This document shows positions 1 through 9,639 of a stretch of DNA of 51,199 bases, piece after piece. The translations under genes were made by a program, and so were the position numbers. Positions within the stretch are counted from its first letter, which is position 1; the number at the start of each line of letters is the position of its first letter. This stretch comes from Herminiimonas sp. GTDB lineage: Bacteria; Pseudomonadota; Gammaproteobacteria; Burkholderiales; Burkholderiaceae_D. The notes under the pieces were generated by a model, which worked only from the letters and a program-made list of their open reading frames with translations, had not been told where the DNA came from and searched no databases. Location of the stretch: assembly GCA_027310305.1 (NCBI GenBank), contig DAIDBD010000009.1:1-51199 (forward strand), in the 5' to 3' direction.

Positions 1-1
1 C

Positions 2-1141
2 ACCCGCAGCGCCATCAGCGCCGGCGTGGTCATCATCACCGACGAGAAGGCGCAGCACGCCAAGACCGGCAAAACGGGTGATGAGACCGTTGCCAGCATT
101 AACCGCAACACGGCCACCGCCAATACGGTGGTGCAAAAGCAGGATGTACAGGAAATGAAGCAGGCGGCCGAGGCCGAGCGGGTCATCAAGCAGGCGGCGG
201 TCAAGATCGTCACCGCCTTTACCGACGAAACCTACCGGTCCCGGTTCCAGGAAACGCCGAAGTTTTTCAAGGTGGAGTGCCCGGCTGGTGCCAACTGCGT
301 GGCCGACCCGAGCCAACTCAAGCGAACACCGGCCACCTCGCAGGAAGTCGCCGCCAATGCCAGCCCGGACATGGTGATGGCGGTCAATGGTATTCTCAAT
401 GATGAAAAACGGGCGATGGAGTTGGCATATCAAAATGTGGCAAACGTGGATAAAACTCCTCAAAATCCAGACGGAAATAAACCCACTACCATCTACCTGA
501 TGCACGTCAAGCCTGCCGACAACACGCTCTCCGAGTTGATGGGCGTGGCCTATGAGAAAGCCACCAATTCCATGAGTTATGGGCTGGCCAATTTCCTGGG
601 TTATACCAATGCGGCCGAAACATACGCCGGTTCACTGATCAGCCGGGACGATAGGGCCACCAACTCGCTGGGGCATAGCCGAGGTACGCTGGTGCAAGAA
701 AGTTCGTTCACGATTCTGGCCAATCGCCCGGGTGAAAATGGCAATACCTACACTAACCCGAATCTGACGGTGCGCGGAGTAGGCGGTGCGGCCGATGTGC
801 AGAGTTATACGGATGCGGCGGCGAAGATCATCAATGATCCAGAAAACAACAAAAATATTACCTACAACTACTTCAGCAACGACCCCGTCTCGACATCCAA
901 GCTTTCAGGCGACAATCCCGGGGTGTGGACGCTCAAGGATTTGTGGCAGGTGTATGACACCAACAACAGCATGCACAGTTGTTACGGCACGGGAGGCAAT
1001 GGCTGCGCACAAGTGGAGATGCCTGTGACCGGTGGTCCGCAAGGGACACCGGAGGGCAATGCCAGACTGATTCGGTATGTAGGTGGCAAACGGGTTAACA
1101 ACAATCCAATTGGTCGTGATACGCAAGGAGGCTCGAAATGA
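2..1141 (+). CDS. CdiA/filamentous haemagglutinin-type exoprotein, C-terminal part with hydrolase-like toxin domain (5' truncated)
   Basis: The frame is open to the left edge, so this is the 3' end of a larger gene; a GTG at 26 is only an internal codon. The first residues (TRSAISAGVVIITDEKAQ... TGKTGDETVASINR) resemble the end of the haemagglutinin-repeat region of two-partner-secreted exoproteins. Counting from nucleotide 26, the C-terminal ~270 residues carry GHSRG, a nucleophile elbow with S218, followed by NDP (D286) and MHSCYG (H317), in the order of an alpha/beta-hydrolase catalytic triad. I infer a contact-dependent lipase- or esterase-like effector. The stop overlaps the next gene's ATG (ATGA), which is the arrangement expected of a toxin-immunity pair. 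The haemagglutinin assignment is firm; the enzymatic activity is inferred from motif order only. Confidence 0.75.
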   Translation, partial: TRSAISAGVVIITDEKAQHAKTGKTGDETVASINRNTATANTVVQKQDVQEMKQAAEAERVIKQAAVKIVTAFTDETYRSRFQETPKFFKVECPAGANCVADPSQLKRTPATSQEVAANASPDMVMAVNGILNDEKRAMELAYQNVANVDKTPQNPDGNKPTTIYLMHVKPADNTLSELMGVAYEKATNSMSYGLANFLGYTNAAETYAGSLISRDDRATNSLGHSRGTLVQESSFTILANRPGENGNTYTNPNLTVRGVGGAADVQSYTDAAAKIINDPENNKNITYNYFSNDPVSTSKLSGDNPGVWTLKDLWQVYDTNNSMHSCYGTGGNGCAQVEMPVTGGPQGTPEGNARLIRYVGGKRVNNNPIGRDTQGGSK

Positions 1142-2010
1142 AAACAATGATTTCTTGTTTATTGTCAGTTGTACTGCTTGGTGGATGCGGCATCGAAGAA
1201 GGCATCAAGCGCAACGATGAACGCTACTTGAAACCAGGTGCGCTGGATTTACCGTTGACCAATGTTTATGACACTTATCAGTACAAGTTTCTGGATAAAT
1301 ATCGCATCACACATCAGTGGCCACACACGGCTGGGACATGCAAATATAGAGCGGTCATAAAAGATGATCCACATGGAGGAAGATATTTTCCAGTAAGAGA
1401 TATTTACGAAGTTGATGGCCATACTTGGCAAGCCGGGACGAAGACGTTTGAGGAAGTCAAACGCACACGTTACGTTCACCCGACATATCCGACACCTCCC
1501 CCAACTTTCGATGAGTACGCCTATAGCCACAGTTTCGACCGCTACGTACGTAGCGTCAAAATCATGAATCCAGTGTATGGAAAAGTTAAGGGTGTACGGC
1601 AAAAAATCGGTGAAGAAGAGATTGAGGGAGGGTTGCAGTCACTGTGCTTCGAATCCTGGTACGCAACCAGTCATTCATTGGTAATGCGGCTTCATAAGCA
1701 AGATCAAAACACCTGGAAGGCGCAGTGGACGCAGTTCAATCCAAAAGGAAAATGGTCTGAACAGCGTGTGGGGGGCAATTTGTGGGCAGTGCAAGAAACC
1801 CCGGAACAAGAACTTTCGCCGCGAGCACCAGGTGCCGCAGGAGGATGGTTTCAAAGCTGGATGCTACCCATAGGCGATACCGGCTACACCATTACCCTAC
1901 AACTTGGTGCCAGCCAGGAATCATTGCAATACCCAGAAGCCCATGCGCGCATGAAGGCGTCGTTTCGCCACCTGATCGAGTCGGTCAAGATCGAGCCATT
2001 GCAGCCATGA
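1138..2010 (+). CDS. Lipoprotein, probable immunity protein for the upstream effector
   Basis: Protein of 290 residues with a lipoprotein signal (MKTMISCLLSVVLLGGCG; lipobox LLGGC, Cys at about 17), so it should be anchored in the envelope. The ATG overlaps the stop of the exoprotein gene by 4 nt, so translation is probably coupled. The C-terminal segment (ARMKASFRHLIESVKI) is reminiscent of Tli4-type immunity lipoproteins that neutralise phospholipase effectors, but this is a weak resemblance from memory and the family is not certain. A periplasm-facing lipoprotein is what one would expect to guard against a membrane-lipid-degrading toxin. The alternative is an unrelated lipoprotein that happens to be coupled. 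Confidence 0.6.
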   Translation: MKTMISCLLSVVLLGGCGIEEGIKRNDERYLKPGALDLPLTNVYDTYQYKFLDKYRITHQWPHTAGTCKYRAVIKDDPHGGRYFPVRDIYEVDGHTWQAGTKTFEEVKRTRYVHPTYPTPPPTFDEYAYSHSFDRYVRSVKIMNPVYGKVKGVRQKIGEEEIEGGLQSLCFESWYATSHSLVMRLHKQDQNTWKAQWTQFNPKGKWSEQRVGGNLWAVQETPEQELSPRAPGAAGGWFQSWMLPIGDTGYTITLQLGASQESLQYPEAHARMKASFRHLIESVKIEPLQP

Positions 2011-2266
2011 CCGCACAAACCCACCAGCTTCTTTTCAATAAAGCCCGGGGTTGCATGACGGTGATAGCTGAAATTGCTCGCTCTTGTGTCAGAGGCAAAC
2101 AAGGTAAAGGACGGCGCAGTAGACGCCAAAAAATCGGCGCATTCCTTCCGGAATACAGTCCAACAAGATAATAGAAAGGCAGCAGAAAAAACAGTATCCA
2201 TTCACATCTCCTTCACTACACAAAAGGTTAAAAAGCTTTTCTCCCGCAATCATTTAGAAAGTAACT

Positions 2267-3085
2267 ATGAACCTGAACCATCTCGTATTGCCATTCATTC
2301 TTGCAGCCTCCGTCAGCGCTTGCGGCGGCGGTAGCAGCTCTTCATCGCCTGCTCCGGCGGCTCCTCCTGCAGCGCAGACGCCCGCCACAATCACCAACAG
2401 CGGAAGCGTTAGCGCACCGTATGTCAAGGCAGCCAGCGCGCGCTATGTTTTGTTTGGCGTTGGAAGCCAATCAACCGGCGTGTTGTCATCCGCCACGCAA
2501 GATAGTGCAGGTGTACTGACCGCTATCTCAGGCAATACATTGACGGGGGCGACAACCGCAACGAAAGAAATCAGCGGCGATTCAAGTTATGCACAAGGAC
2601 GCTGGTTCGTTGGTACTGTTACCTCTGTATTTGGATCTCCACGTCAATTGAACGGGAGCAGCAACGAAAGTTTCCACTATCAGGCGCTGAACGATTTGAC
2701 CGCTATTCCTACTACAGGCAACAAAACGTGTGATGCCGGCAAATTCACCACGCCTAGCTATGTGGGCGGCACCAGTGTTACATCCTCCGGATATTTTGGT
2801 ACAACCACGGGTAGTGCGACGCTCACCTTTGACGGGTCCGGCGCTCATCCAAGCATGGTATTGAACACCACTTCCAATGCCAATTCCGGTAATGTAACCG
2901 TATTCGGGACGGTGGCCGCGCCTTCGACGTTTGCAGTATCAGGCGCCTTTTTCGGAAGCGGTGCAGGCGGCGTGATAACAGTTGCAGATGGCGGTGCAGG
3001 GACAGTTATCGTGGCAGGCGGGTATCGAGTCGTGCTGGCCAACGGCAGTGCTTATATAGGGGTAGCAAGTTTCCGTTGCTCATAA
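2267..3085 (+). CDS. Hypothetical lipoprotein
   Basis: Protein of 272 residues, not recognised as a named family. It begins with a signal peptide ending in a lipobox (LAASVSAC, Cys about 19), followed by a low-complexity linker rich in Gly, Ser, Ala and Pro (GGGSSSSSPAPAAPPAAQ) and a Ser/Thr/Gly/Val-rich body that looks like beta-strand repeats (VTVFGTVAAPSTFAVSG). Two Cys residues (in KTCDAG and the final FRCS) could form a disulphide. The 256 bases before it (2011-2266) hold no gene I can support. It is probably a surface or periplasmic lipoprotein; no function can be given. Confidence 0.7.
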   Translation: MNLNHLVLPFILAASVSACGGGSSSSSPAPAAPPAAQTPATITNSGSVSAPYVKAASARYVLFGVGSQSTGVLSSATQDSAGVLTAISGNTLTGATTATKEISGDSSYAQGRWFVGTVTSVFGSPRQLNGSSNESFHYQALNDLTAIPTTGNKTCDAGKFTTPSYVGGTSVTSSGYFGTTTGSATLTFDGSGAHPSMVLNTTSNANSGNVTVFGTVAAPSTFAVSGAFFGSGAGGVITVADGGAGTVIVAGGYRVVLANGSAYIGVASFRCS

Positions 3086-3377
3086 CTATTAACTGCAAGA
3101 ATAAAAGCCGTGCTTTATCGATCCTAAAATACACTGAGCCAACACGCAAAAGGGTCTGTGGGAATAGCATCGGTTAATTTTAGAAACGGAGCTCCTTTTT
3201 TATGAGATTCATCCGGCTTTTTCCCGAGGACGAAAAACTTTGGAAACGTGCGGTTTTACCGTAAATTTCACCCACAAAAAAATCTGAAGAACCAATTTAT
3301 ATGGCTGCGTGCTGAACCGGGTACACGATATCCGGTGGAAGTCGATCCCCTACAAACCATTTAAGAAAGACCAAATA

Positions 3378-4010
3378 ATGATTAAAAATGCAGCGTTCAT
3401 GTTTCTCTGTTTTTCGATGCTTTGCTCGACGAGTTTTGCCGAAGAGGCTGCAAAATCCACTACTCAGGTCGCTAGCGACAATGCCCACATCAGTCGCTTG
3501 CGCATGTTTGGGCAAAACGGCGCTTCGGCAGCACTGTTTAGAGATAGCGCCTGCGTCAAAAGCTTCTGGAGCGACGATGCTGAAAAAGTATCGGGCGGAT
3601 TCAGCAGCGCATTCAGTTCATTTGTCGGCACGGCATCCAACACCAGCTTGGGCATCGCCGAAACGGACACAACGCGCAACTTGTCCAGGAAAGACGGAAT
3701 TCTTTCCAAAGCATATTTCCGCGAGTACGTCGTCCCGGCAGATAAGCCATCCAGCATGCGTATGGGATTTCAGGACGTATCGTCGTTCTATGTCGTGAAG
3801 AGCGTTGCTGGCATGCCGGGCTTCCGCTACGACGCTGTTAGCCCGAGCTGCAGAGGCGCTATCAGCTTCATGCCGCGCGCCGGAGAAGATTACGAAGCGG
3901 CTTTTGCCTGGGAAGGGAATGCCTGCAAACTGTCAGTCAATCAAGTGGTAACCAAAGACGGCAACACCGAGCTGATTCCTGTACCTGTCGCCTTAGCGCC
4001 AGATTGTTGA
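3378..4010 (+). CDS. Hypothetical secreted (periplasmic) protein
   Basis: Protein of 210 residues with a Sec signal peptide (MIKNAAFMFLCFSMLCSTSFAEE, cleavage probably after SFA). I chose the ATG at 3378 because it places the signal peptide at the N-terminus; an in-frame start at 3309 would add 23 unconvincing residues. The mature part contains three Cys residues plus a C-terminal Cys (DSACVK, PSCRG, NACKL, APDC), suggesting disulphides in an oxidising compartment. No family recognised. The 292-base gap before it (3086-3377) contains only a very short hairpin (AAAGC-CGT-GCTTT near 3107) and a T-run near 3200. Confidence 0.65.
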   Translation: MIKNAAFMFLCFSMLCSTSFAEEAAKSTTQVASDNAHISRLRMFGQNGASAALFRDSACVKSFWSDDAEKVSGGFSSAFSSFVGTASNTSLGIAETDTTRNLSRKDGILSKAYFREYVVPADKPSSMRMGFQDVSSFYVVKSVAGMPGFRYDAVSPSCRGAISFMPRAGEDYEAAFAWEGNACKLSVNQVVTKDGNTELIPVPVALAPDC

Positions 4011-4052
4011 TGCTGCTGTATAAAAATAGATGATGCCAATGCTATTGCCAGA

Positions 4053-4685
4053 TCAGTACCGCTTGGTCAGCGTCATCTGTTCGCCCTCTCGACGCATGTC
4101 GGTGCGGTTCAGGAACGACATGCCAAGCAAGGCAAAAGGCAGGCCGCTTTCCTGAACCAACGCTTCCACCTGGTTGAGTTCGATATCGCCGATCCGGACG
4201 GTGTTGAGCTGGACGCGATAAACCGGTGCAACGCCATTGGCGGTGTTGACCATGCCGGGCTGGCCTTTTTTGTAATCGATGCCCAGCCGTGCCGCATCGG
4301 CGGCCGACAGCGTGATCATGCTGGCGCCGGTATCGACCAGCATCCGCACCGTGCCGCCATTGATTTGCCCTTGCGCGGTGAAGTGGCCGCGGCCATCGGC
4401 TTGCAGCGTGATGCTGGCCGCGCCGGTCGGGGCAGTACGATTGATGTGTTCGCCGATGGCGATGGTTTGCCGTTTGCCGTTGATGTCTATCGTTGCGGTG
4501 GATTGATTGACCGCTATCAGCCTGATGCCGGCAACAACTGCATTGCCGACGGAATAGGTTTTGGGCGCTGCGCCATCCACGACCAGCACTGCCTTGCCGG
4601 GAAACAGGCCAACGACGCCGATGTTCGCCGCGTGCGTGATACTGGCTGATATGAGCAGGCAAATGGCGAGCATGAGCGGATGCAT
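4053..4685 (-). CDS. Retropepsin-like clan AA aspartic protease family protein
   Basis: Protein of 210 residues, taken from the ATG at 4685 that gives a clean signal peptide (MHPLMLAICLLISASITHA); a longer frame to 4763 would overlap the upstream gene. The C-terminal ~90 residues contain LVDTGASMITLS, the DTGxS active-site motif of retropepsin-like proteases, followed by the expected beta-rich half with a second hydrophobic motif (ALLGMSFL). This matches the family described as TIGR02281/clan AA aspartic protease in proteobacteria, a periplasmic enzyme of unknown substrate thought to act as a dimer. It follows the 95-aa gene by 14 bases on the same strand, so they are probably cotranscribed. 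Confidence 0.85.
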   Translation of the reverse strand: MHPLMLAICLLISASITHAANIGVVGLFPGKAVLVVDGAAPKTYSVGNAVVAGIRLIAVNQSTATIDINGKRQTIAIGEHINRTAPTGAASITLQADGRGHFTAQGQINGGTVRMLVDTGASMITLSAADAARLGIDYKKGQPGMVNTANGVAPVYRVQLNTVRIGDIELNQVEALVQESGLPFALLGMSFLNRTDMRREGEQMTLTKRY

Positions 4686-4699
4686 ATTCAGGGCCCAGG

Positions 4700-4987
4700 T
4701 TAGAACAACGGTTCCGGCACAATCGCCTGATGCAGATACAGCAGCGCAAAGATTTCTTCCCACACTTCCTTGGGAAAGCCACCCCGATCGCCTCTGCTAT
4801 CCAAAGTAAGTTTGCGGAAATAAATGTTCAGTTCCGGATAACCCCACATCGCCTGCACGGCGACCAATATGCGCGGGAAATCTTTTTCCAGAGCGGTTTG
4901 GTATGTATCCGCCGATCGTGACTGGCTACTCGCGGACGAAGCCGTCCCGAGCGGCAATGTGTCAGACGGATCCGAATCGTGCGGCAT
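4700..4987 (-). CDS. Conserved hypothetical protein
   Basis: Protein of 95 residues without a recognised family. The first 30 residues are Ser/Thr/Asp-rich and probably disordered; the rest (EKDFPRILVAVQAMWGYPELNIYFRKL... RGGFPKEVWEEIFALLYLHQAIV) is a compact, mostly helical soluble segment. No signal peptide or membrane segment. It lies 21 bases downstream of yajQ and 14 bases before the aspartic protease gene on the same strand, so it is probably the middle gene of a yajQ-led transcript. Confidence 0.7.
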   Translation of the reverse strand: MPHDSDPSDTLPLGTASSASSQSRSADTYQTALEKDFPRILVAVQAMWGYPELNIYFRKLTLDSRGDRGGFPKEVWEEIFALLYLHQAIVPEPLF

Positions 4988-5008
4988 GGTCTTTACGACG
5001 ATGGCGGC

Positions 5009-5494
5009 TTAGTCGCGGAAATTATTGAATTCAAGCGGCAGGTCGGCCACTTCCTTGCGCAGCAGCGCCATCGCCGCCTGCAGATCGTCGCGTTTGGCGC
5101 CGGTGATGCGCACTGCATCGCCTTGAATGCTGGCTTGCACTTTCATCTTGCTGTCCTTGACGATGCGGACGATTTTTTTTGCGGCATCGGTTTCAATGCC
5201 GTTTTTGATCTTGATGATTTGCTTGACCTTGTCGCCGCCTATTTTCTCGATTTTGCCGATATCGAGAAAGCGCACGTCGACATTGCGCTTGACCAGTTTG
5301 CCGGTCAATACATCGCGTACCTGGCCCAGTTGAAAATCGGAATCCGCATAGGCGGTCAGTTCGCGCTCTTTTTGTTCGATGCGCGCATCGCTTCCCTTGA
5401 AATCGAAGCGGGTGGAAATTTCCTTGTTCGCCTGGTCGACGGCATTTTTCACTTCGACGGTATTGGCTTCGGATACGGTGTCAAACGATGGCAT
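5009..5494 (-). CDS. yajQ: YajQ family nucleotide-binding protein
   Basis: Protein of 161 residues, the usual length of the family, with the conserved opening [25 protein letters not shown] and the motif [10 protein letters not shown]. YajQ proteins consist of two ferredoxin-like domains; in Xanthomonas and Pseudomonas they bind cyclic di-GMP and act with LysR-type partners on virulence gene expression, and in E. coli nucleotides or tRNA were reported ligands. Cytosolic. It appears to lead a three-gene minus-strand unit (yajQ, 95-aa protein, aspartic protease) and is divergent from murB, with the shared promoter region at 5495-5617. Confidence 0.95.
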   Translation of the reverse strand: MPSFDTVSEANTVEVKNAVDQANKEISTRFDFKGSDARIEQKERELTAYADSDFQLGQVRDVLTGKLVKRNVDVRFLDIGKIEKIGGDKVKQIIKIKNGIETDAAKKIVRIVKDSKMKVQASIQGDAVRITGAKRDDLQAAMALLRKEVADLPLEFNNFRD

Positions 5495-5617
5495 GATTTA
5501 TTTCCTCTTAAGTCTGCGACCTTGCTATTTCATTAACTGAACATTTTAGCGGACAAAAAACCGGGTGGCTATAGGAGCGCGCAGCTTAAACCGTCAAGGC
5601 GTTATAATCGCCCCGCC

Positions 5618-6646
5618 ATGACCGCTCACCTTCCCATTCAGCATGACGTTTCATTGCGCAGCCATAATACTTTCGGTATCGAGGCCAATGCGCACAGGTA
5701 TCTGCGCGTGCTGTCGGTCGATGCGTTGCAGGCTGTCAAGAACGACGCTGACTTGGCTGCGCTGCCGCGCCTGGTGCTGGGCGGCGGCAGCAACCTGCTG
5801 TTCACCGGCGATTTTCCGGGACTGGTGCTGCATATGTGCAGCCAAGGCATCGAGGTCACCGATGAGGATGCCAATACGGTATATGTTCGCGCGGCAGCCG
5901 GAGAAAACTGGCATCGGTTCGTCCGTTGGACGCTAGCTCAGGGTTTCGGAGGGCTGGAAAATTTATCGCTGATTCCGGGGAGTGTCGGCGCCGCACCGAT
6001 TCAAAACATCGGTGCATACGGCGTCGAAGTCAGGGATTGCATTCATGCGGTAAGCGTATTCGATTTCGCAACCGGCGAAATCCGCACGCTGGACAATGCG
6101 GCATGCGATTTCGGCTATCGCGATAGCATATTCAAACATGTGTTGCGCGATCGTGCCGTGGTGTTGAACGTCATCTTTGCGCTACCTAAACGCTGGCAGC
6201 CGAATAGTCGTTATGCCGATGTTGCGCAGGAGCTGACGGCGCGCGGCCTGGTTGCGCCAACTGCGCAGCAAATCAGCGATGCGGTGATCGCGATCCGCAC
6301 GCGCAAGCTGCCGGATCCGGCCGTGATCGGCAATGCAGGCAGTTTCTTCAAGAATCCGGTAGTGCCCAAGGCGCAGCGCGATGTGCTGCTCGCACAGCAT
6401 CCGCAATTGGTCAGTTACCTGCAGCCCGACGGCAGCTTCAAGCTCGCCGCCGGCTGGTTGATCGATCAATGCGGCTGGAAGGGGAAAAGCATCGGTGAGG
6501 CAGGCGTCTATGAAAAACAGGCGCTGGTGCTGGTCAATCGCGGCGGCGCGCTCGGGCAAGACATCGTCCGGTTGGCGCATGCCATTCAGGCGGATGTGAA
6601 GATGCGATTCGGTGTACTGCTGGAACCGGAACCGATCTTCATTTGA
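5618..6646 (+). CDS. murB: UDP-N-acetylenolpyruvoylglucosamine reductase
   Basis: Protein of 342 residues. MurB reduces UDP-GlcNAc-enolpyruvate to UDP-MurNAc with NADPH in the cytosol, the second committed step of peptidoglycan precursor synthesis. Seen here are the type I MurB opening ([14 protein letters not shown]), the FAD-binding [11 protein letters not shown] segment, [23 protein letters not shown], the catalytic-Ser segment [10 protein letters not shown] and the C-terminal EPEPIFI. It is a lone plus-strand gene divergent from yajQ and convergent with ppnP, 43 bases away. Confidence 0.97.
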   Translation: MTAHLPIQHDVSLRSHNTFGIEANAHRYLRVLSVDALQAVKNDADLAALPRLVLGGGSNLLFTGDFPGLVLHMCSQGIEVTDEDANTVYVRAAAGENWHRFVRWTLAQGFGGLENLSLIPGSVGAAPIQNIGAYGVEVRDCIHAVSVFDFATGEIRTLDNAACDFGYRDSIFKHVLRDRAVVLNVIFALPKRWQPNSRYADVAQELTARGLVAPTAQQISDAVIAIRTRKLPDPAVIGNAGSFFKNPVVPKAQRDVLLAQHPQLVSYLQPDGSFKLAAGWLIDQCGWKGKSIGEAGVYEKQALVLVNRGGALGQDIVRLAHAIQADVKMRFGVLLEPEPIFI

Positions 6647-6689
6647 TCGGTTGCCGCATGCATTCCTGCAATTTTTTTAACAGGTGCGC

Positions 6690-7004
6690 CTAACCGAAAT
6701 GACACACATAATCGAGCGTCACCAGCGTTTCGATATCGAAGCTGGAATTGCCCGGCACTTCGAAGCTTTGGCCGCCTTCATAAGTTATCCAATTCTCTTC
6801 GCCCTTCAAGCGGATGCGGCATTTTCCGGCATTCAATTCCATGATTTCCGGTGCGCCGGTATTGAATGTCAGTGAAGAAGGAAAAATCACGCCGATGGTT
6901 TTTTTGGTCGCATCCGGAAAGACCACCGTGTGCGAGATGCATTTTCCATCGAAATAAATGTTGGCTTGCTTGATGACGGATACATTGTCGAATTGCGTGC
7001 TCAT
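6690..7004 (-). CDS. ppnP: Pyrimidine/purine nucleoside phosphorylase
   Basis: Protein of 104 residues, full length for the PpnP (DUF1255/YaiE) family of small cupins. PpnP catalyses phosphorolysis of several nucleosides to free base plus ribose-1-phosphate and serves nucleotide salvage. The conserved pattern is visible: [17 protein letters not shown]-type opening, [20 protein letters not shown], and [15 protein letters not shown] near the C-terminus. It lies 75 bases downstream of argG on the same strand, but a strong terminator lies between them, so it probably has its own promoter. Confidence 0.93.
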   Translation of the reverse strand: MSTQFDNVSVIKQANIYFDGKCISHTVVFPDATKKTIGVIFPSSLTFNTGAPEIMELNAGKCRIRLKGEENWITYEGGQSFEVPGNSSFDIETLVTLDYVCHFG

Positions 7005-7034
7005 GCCGGTTCTTTCATTTAAATTTTGAATTTG

Positions 7035-7056
7035 AAAAGGGCCCGCAACGGGCCCT
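7035..7056 (-). terminator. Rho-independent terminator downstream of argG
   Basis: Read on the minus strand this is GGGCCCG-TTG-CGGGCCC followed by TTTT: a perfect 7-bp GC stem with a 3-nt loop. It begins about 25 bases after the argG stop codon and precedes ppnP. Confidence 0.85.
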
Positions 7057-7079
7057 CGGAAATACGTTGCAAACAGTGA

Positions 7080-8312
<1,233 letters not shown>

Positions 8313-8348
8313 GGATACTTTCCTATAAAAACGAGGGGATCTTTTAAA

Positions 8349-8591
8349 TCAGGGAGAGGTGATCACGGCAACGATACGGCGCACCCGATTGCCAAATATC
8401 AGTATGCAAGTGCAGGCGAGCGGCCATGCAAGCAAAAATGCGTGCATCCAGCGCGCCGGGAAGCCGTTGCCGAATCCGGTATTGACCGCGGTGACAAGAC
8501 AGGTCACGATGAACGCCATCACGCACGACATCAATGCCGCAAACAGGAAAGGTGCGTGGCGTGCGGAAATCTTCGGCATTGGTCCGGACAT
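8349..8591 (-). CDS. DUF2798 family small membrane protein
   Basis: Protein of 80 residues from the ATG at 8591, which lies one base after the argF stop (8593-8595), so the two are probably translationally coupled; the longer frame to 8672 would read antisense-quality sequence inside argF. Two hydrophobic segments are visible (LFAALMSCVMAFIVTCLVTAV and WMHAFLLAWPLACTCILIFG), each long enough to span the membrane, with the Asn-x-Gly-Phe and RWxHAFLxAW pattern of DUF2798. Function unknown. Its position between argF and argG suggests cotranscription, not necessarily a role in arginine synthesis. Confidence 0.8.
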   Translation of the reverse strand: MSGPMPKISARHAPFLFAALMSCVMAFIVTCLVTAVNTGFGNGFPARWMHAFLLAWPLACTCILIFGNRVRRIVAVITSP

Positions 8592-8592
8592 A

Positions 8593-9507
8593 TCAGGCCG
8601 CCTTGCCCAGAACCAGATATTCCAGCAACGCTTTCTGCACATGCAGACGATTTTCCGCTTCATCCCATACAACGGATTGCGGCCCGTCGATCACTTCAGC
8701 CGCGACTTCTTCGCCGCGATGGGCAGGCAGGCAATGCATGAACAAGGCATCGGGCTGGGCGCGTTGCATCTTCGCGCCATCGACGATCCAGCCGTCGAAC
8801 GCTGTCAGCCGCGCCGCGTTTTCTTCTTCGTAACCCATGCTGGTCCAGACATCGGTCGTGACCAGGTGCGCGCCGACGCATGCATCCGACGGATTCGCCA
8901 ACAGCGTGTAGCGCGCATTGCCGGGTGAAACCAGCGCGGGATCGATCTCGTACCCTTTTGGCGTCGAGACATTGACATGGAAGCCGAATACTTCCGCCGC
9001 CTGCAGCCACGAGTACAGCATGTTATTGGCGTCGCCGATCCATGCAACGGTTTTGCCGGCGATCGAACCGCGCTGTTCGATGTAAGTGAATACATCGGCC
9101 AGCACCTGGCAGGGATGATGTTCGTTGGTCAGGCCATTGATGACCGGCACCCGCGAATTGGCGGCGAAGCGGTCGATGATTTCCTGGCCGAAGGTGCGGA
9201 TCATGATGATGTCGCACATGCGCGACATCACTTGCGCCGCATCTTCAACTGGTTCGCCGCGGCCGAGTTGGCTATCGCGCGTGTTGAGATAAATCGCGGC
9301 ACCGCCAAGTTGATGCATGCCGGCTTCGAACGACAGGCGCGTGCGGGTCGAATTTTTTTCGAACACCATGACCAGCGTGCGGTCTTCCAGCGGATGGTAC
9401 GGTTCGTAATTCTTGAACTTGCACTTGATGATGCGCGCGCGTTCGATCACATATTCGAACTCGTCGAGCGTGAAGTCGGAAAACTGCAGAAAGTGTTTGA
9501 TTGCCAT
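8593..9507 (-). CDS. argF: Ornithine carbamoyltransferase
   Basis: Protein of 304 residues, the normal length. It transfers the carbamoyl group from carbamoyl phosphate to ornithine to make citrulline. The carbamoyl-phosphate-binding motif FEKNSTRTRLSFE is at about residues 50-62, HPCQVLADVFTYIE follows, and the ornithine-binding HCLPAHRGEE motif lies near residue 275. Start MAIKHFLQFSDFTLDEFEYV is typical of beta-proteobacterial ArgF. It leads the argF-DUF2798-argG unit; the 132-base gap upstream (9508-9639) must hold its promoter. Confidence 0.98.
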   Translation of the reverse strand: MAIKHFLQFSDFTLDEFEYVIERARIIKCKFKNYEPYHPLEDRTLVMVFEKNSTRTRLSFEAGMHQLGGAAIYLNTRDSQLGRGEPVEDAAQVMSRMCDIIMIRTFGQEIIDRFAANSRVPVINGLTNEHHPCQVLADVFTYIEQRGSIAGKTVAWIGDANNMLYSWLQAAEVFGFHVNVSTPKGYEIDPALVSPGNARYTLLANPSDACVGAHLVTTDVWTSMGYEEENAARLTAFDGWIVDGAKMQRAQPDALFMHCLPAHRGEEVAAEVIDGPQSVVWDEAENRLHVQKALLEYLVLGKAA

Positions 9508-9580
9508 AAATGAAAACGACGGCGAGGTTGGCGCCTGCCGCCGAAGTATCTAACGTCTTCAATTATAAGGGATTTTTTTG

Positions 9581-9608
9581 CTAAAAGACACCGAAACGGG
9601 ATGTCTTT
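9581..9608 (-). terminator. Probable terminator of the M48-phhB-rsgA transcript
   Basis: On the minus strand: AAAGACA, an 11-nt loop containing a further CCG/CGG pairing, then TGTCTTTTAG. The stem begins 32 bases after the rsgA stop. The stem is AT-rich but perfect over 7 bp and ends in a short U-run. Confidence 0.5.
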
Positions 9609-9639
9609 AAAGCATGTTAATCACGACGTTACGTCGGTT

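Noticed and set aside
2074-2334. Short plus-strand frame between the immunity lipoprotein and the next lipoprotein
   Set aside because: It overlaps the start of the real lipoprotein gene in another frame, ends in a basic low-complexity tail and has no clear ribosome binding site.
6652-6678. Possible terminator after murB (short stem before a run of seven T)
   Set aside because: The stem is only four base pairs (TGCA/TGCA), too weak to call.
9624-9636. Palindrome CGACGT-T-ACGTCG between rsgA and argF
   Set aside because: It is perfectly symmetric but does not resemble an ArgR box, and a 13-base palindrome is not rare enough to assign a function.
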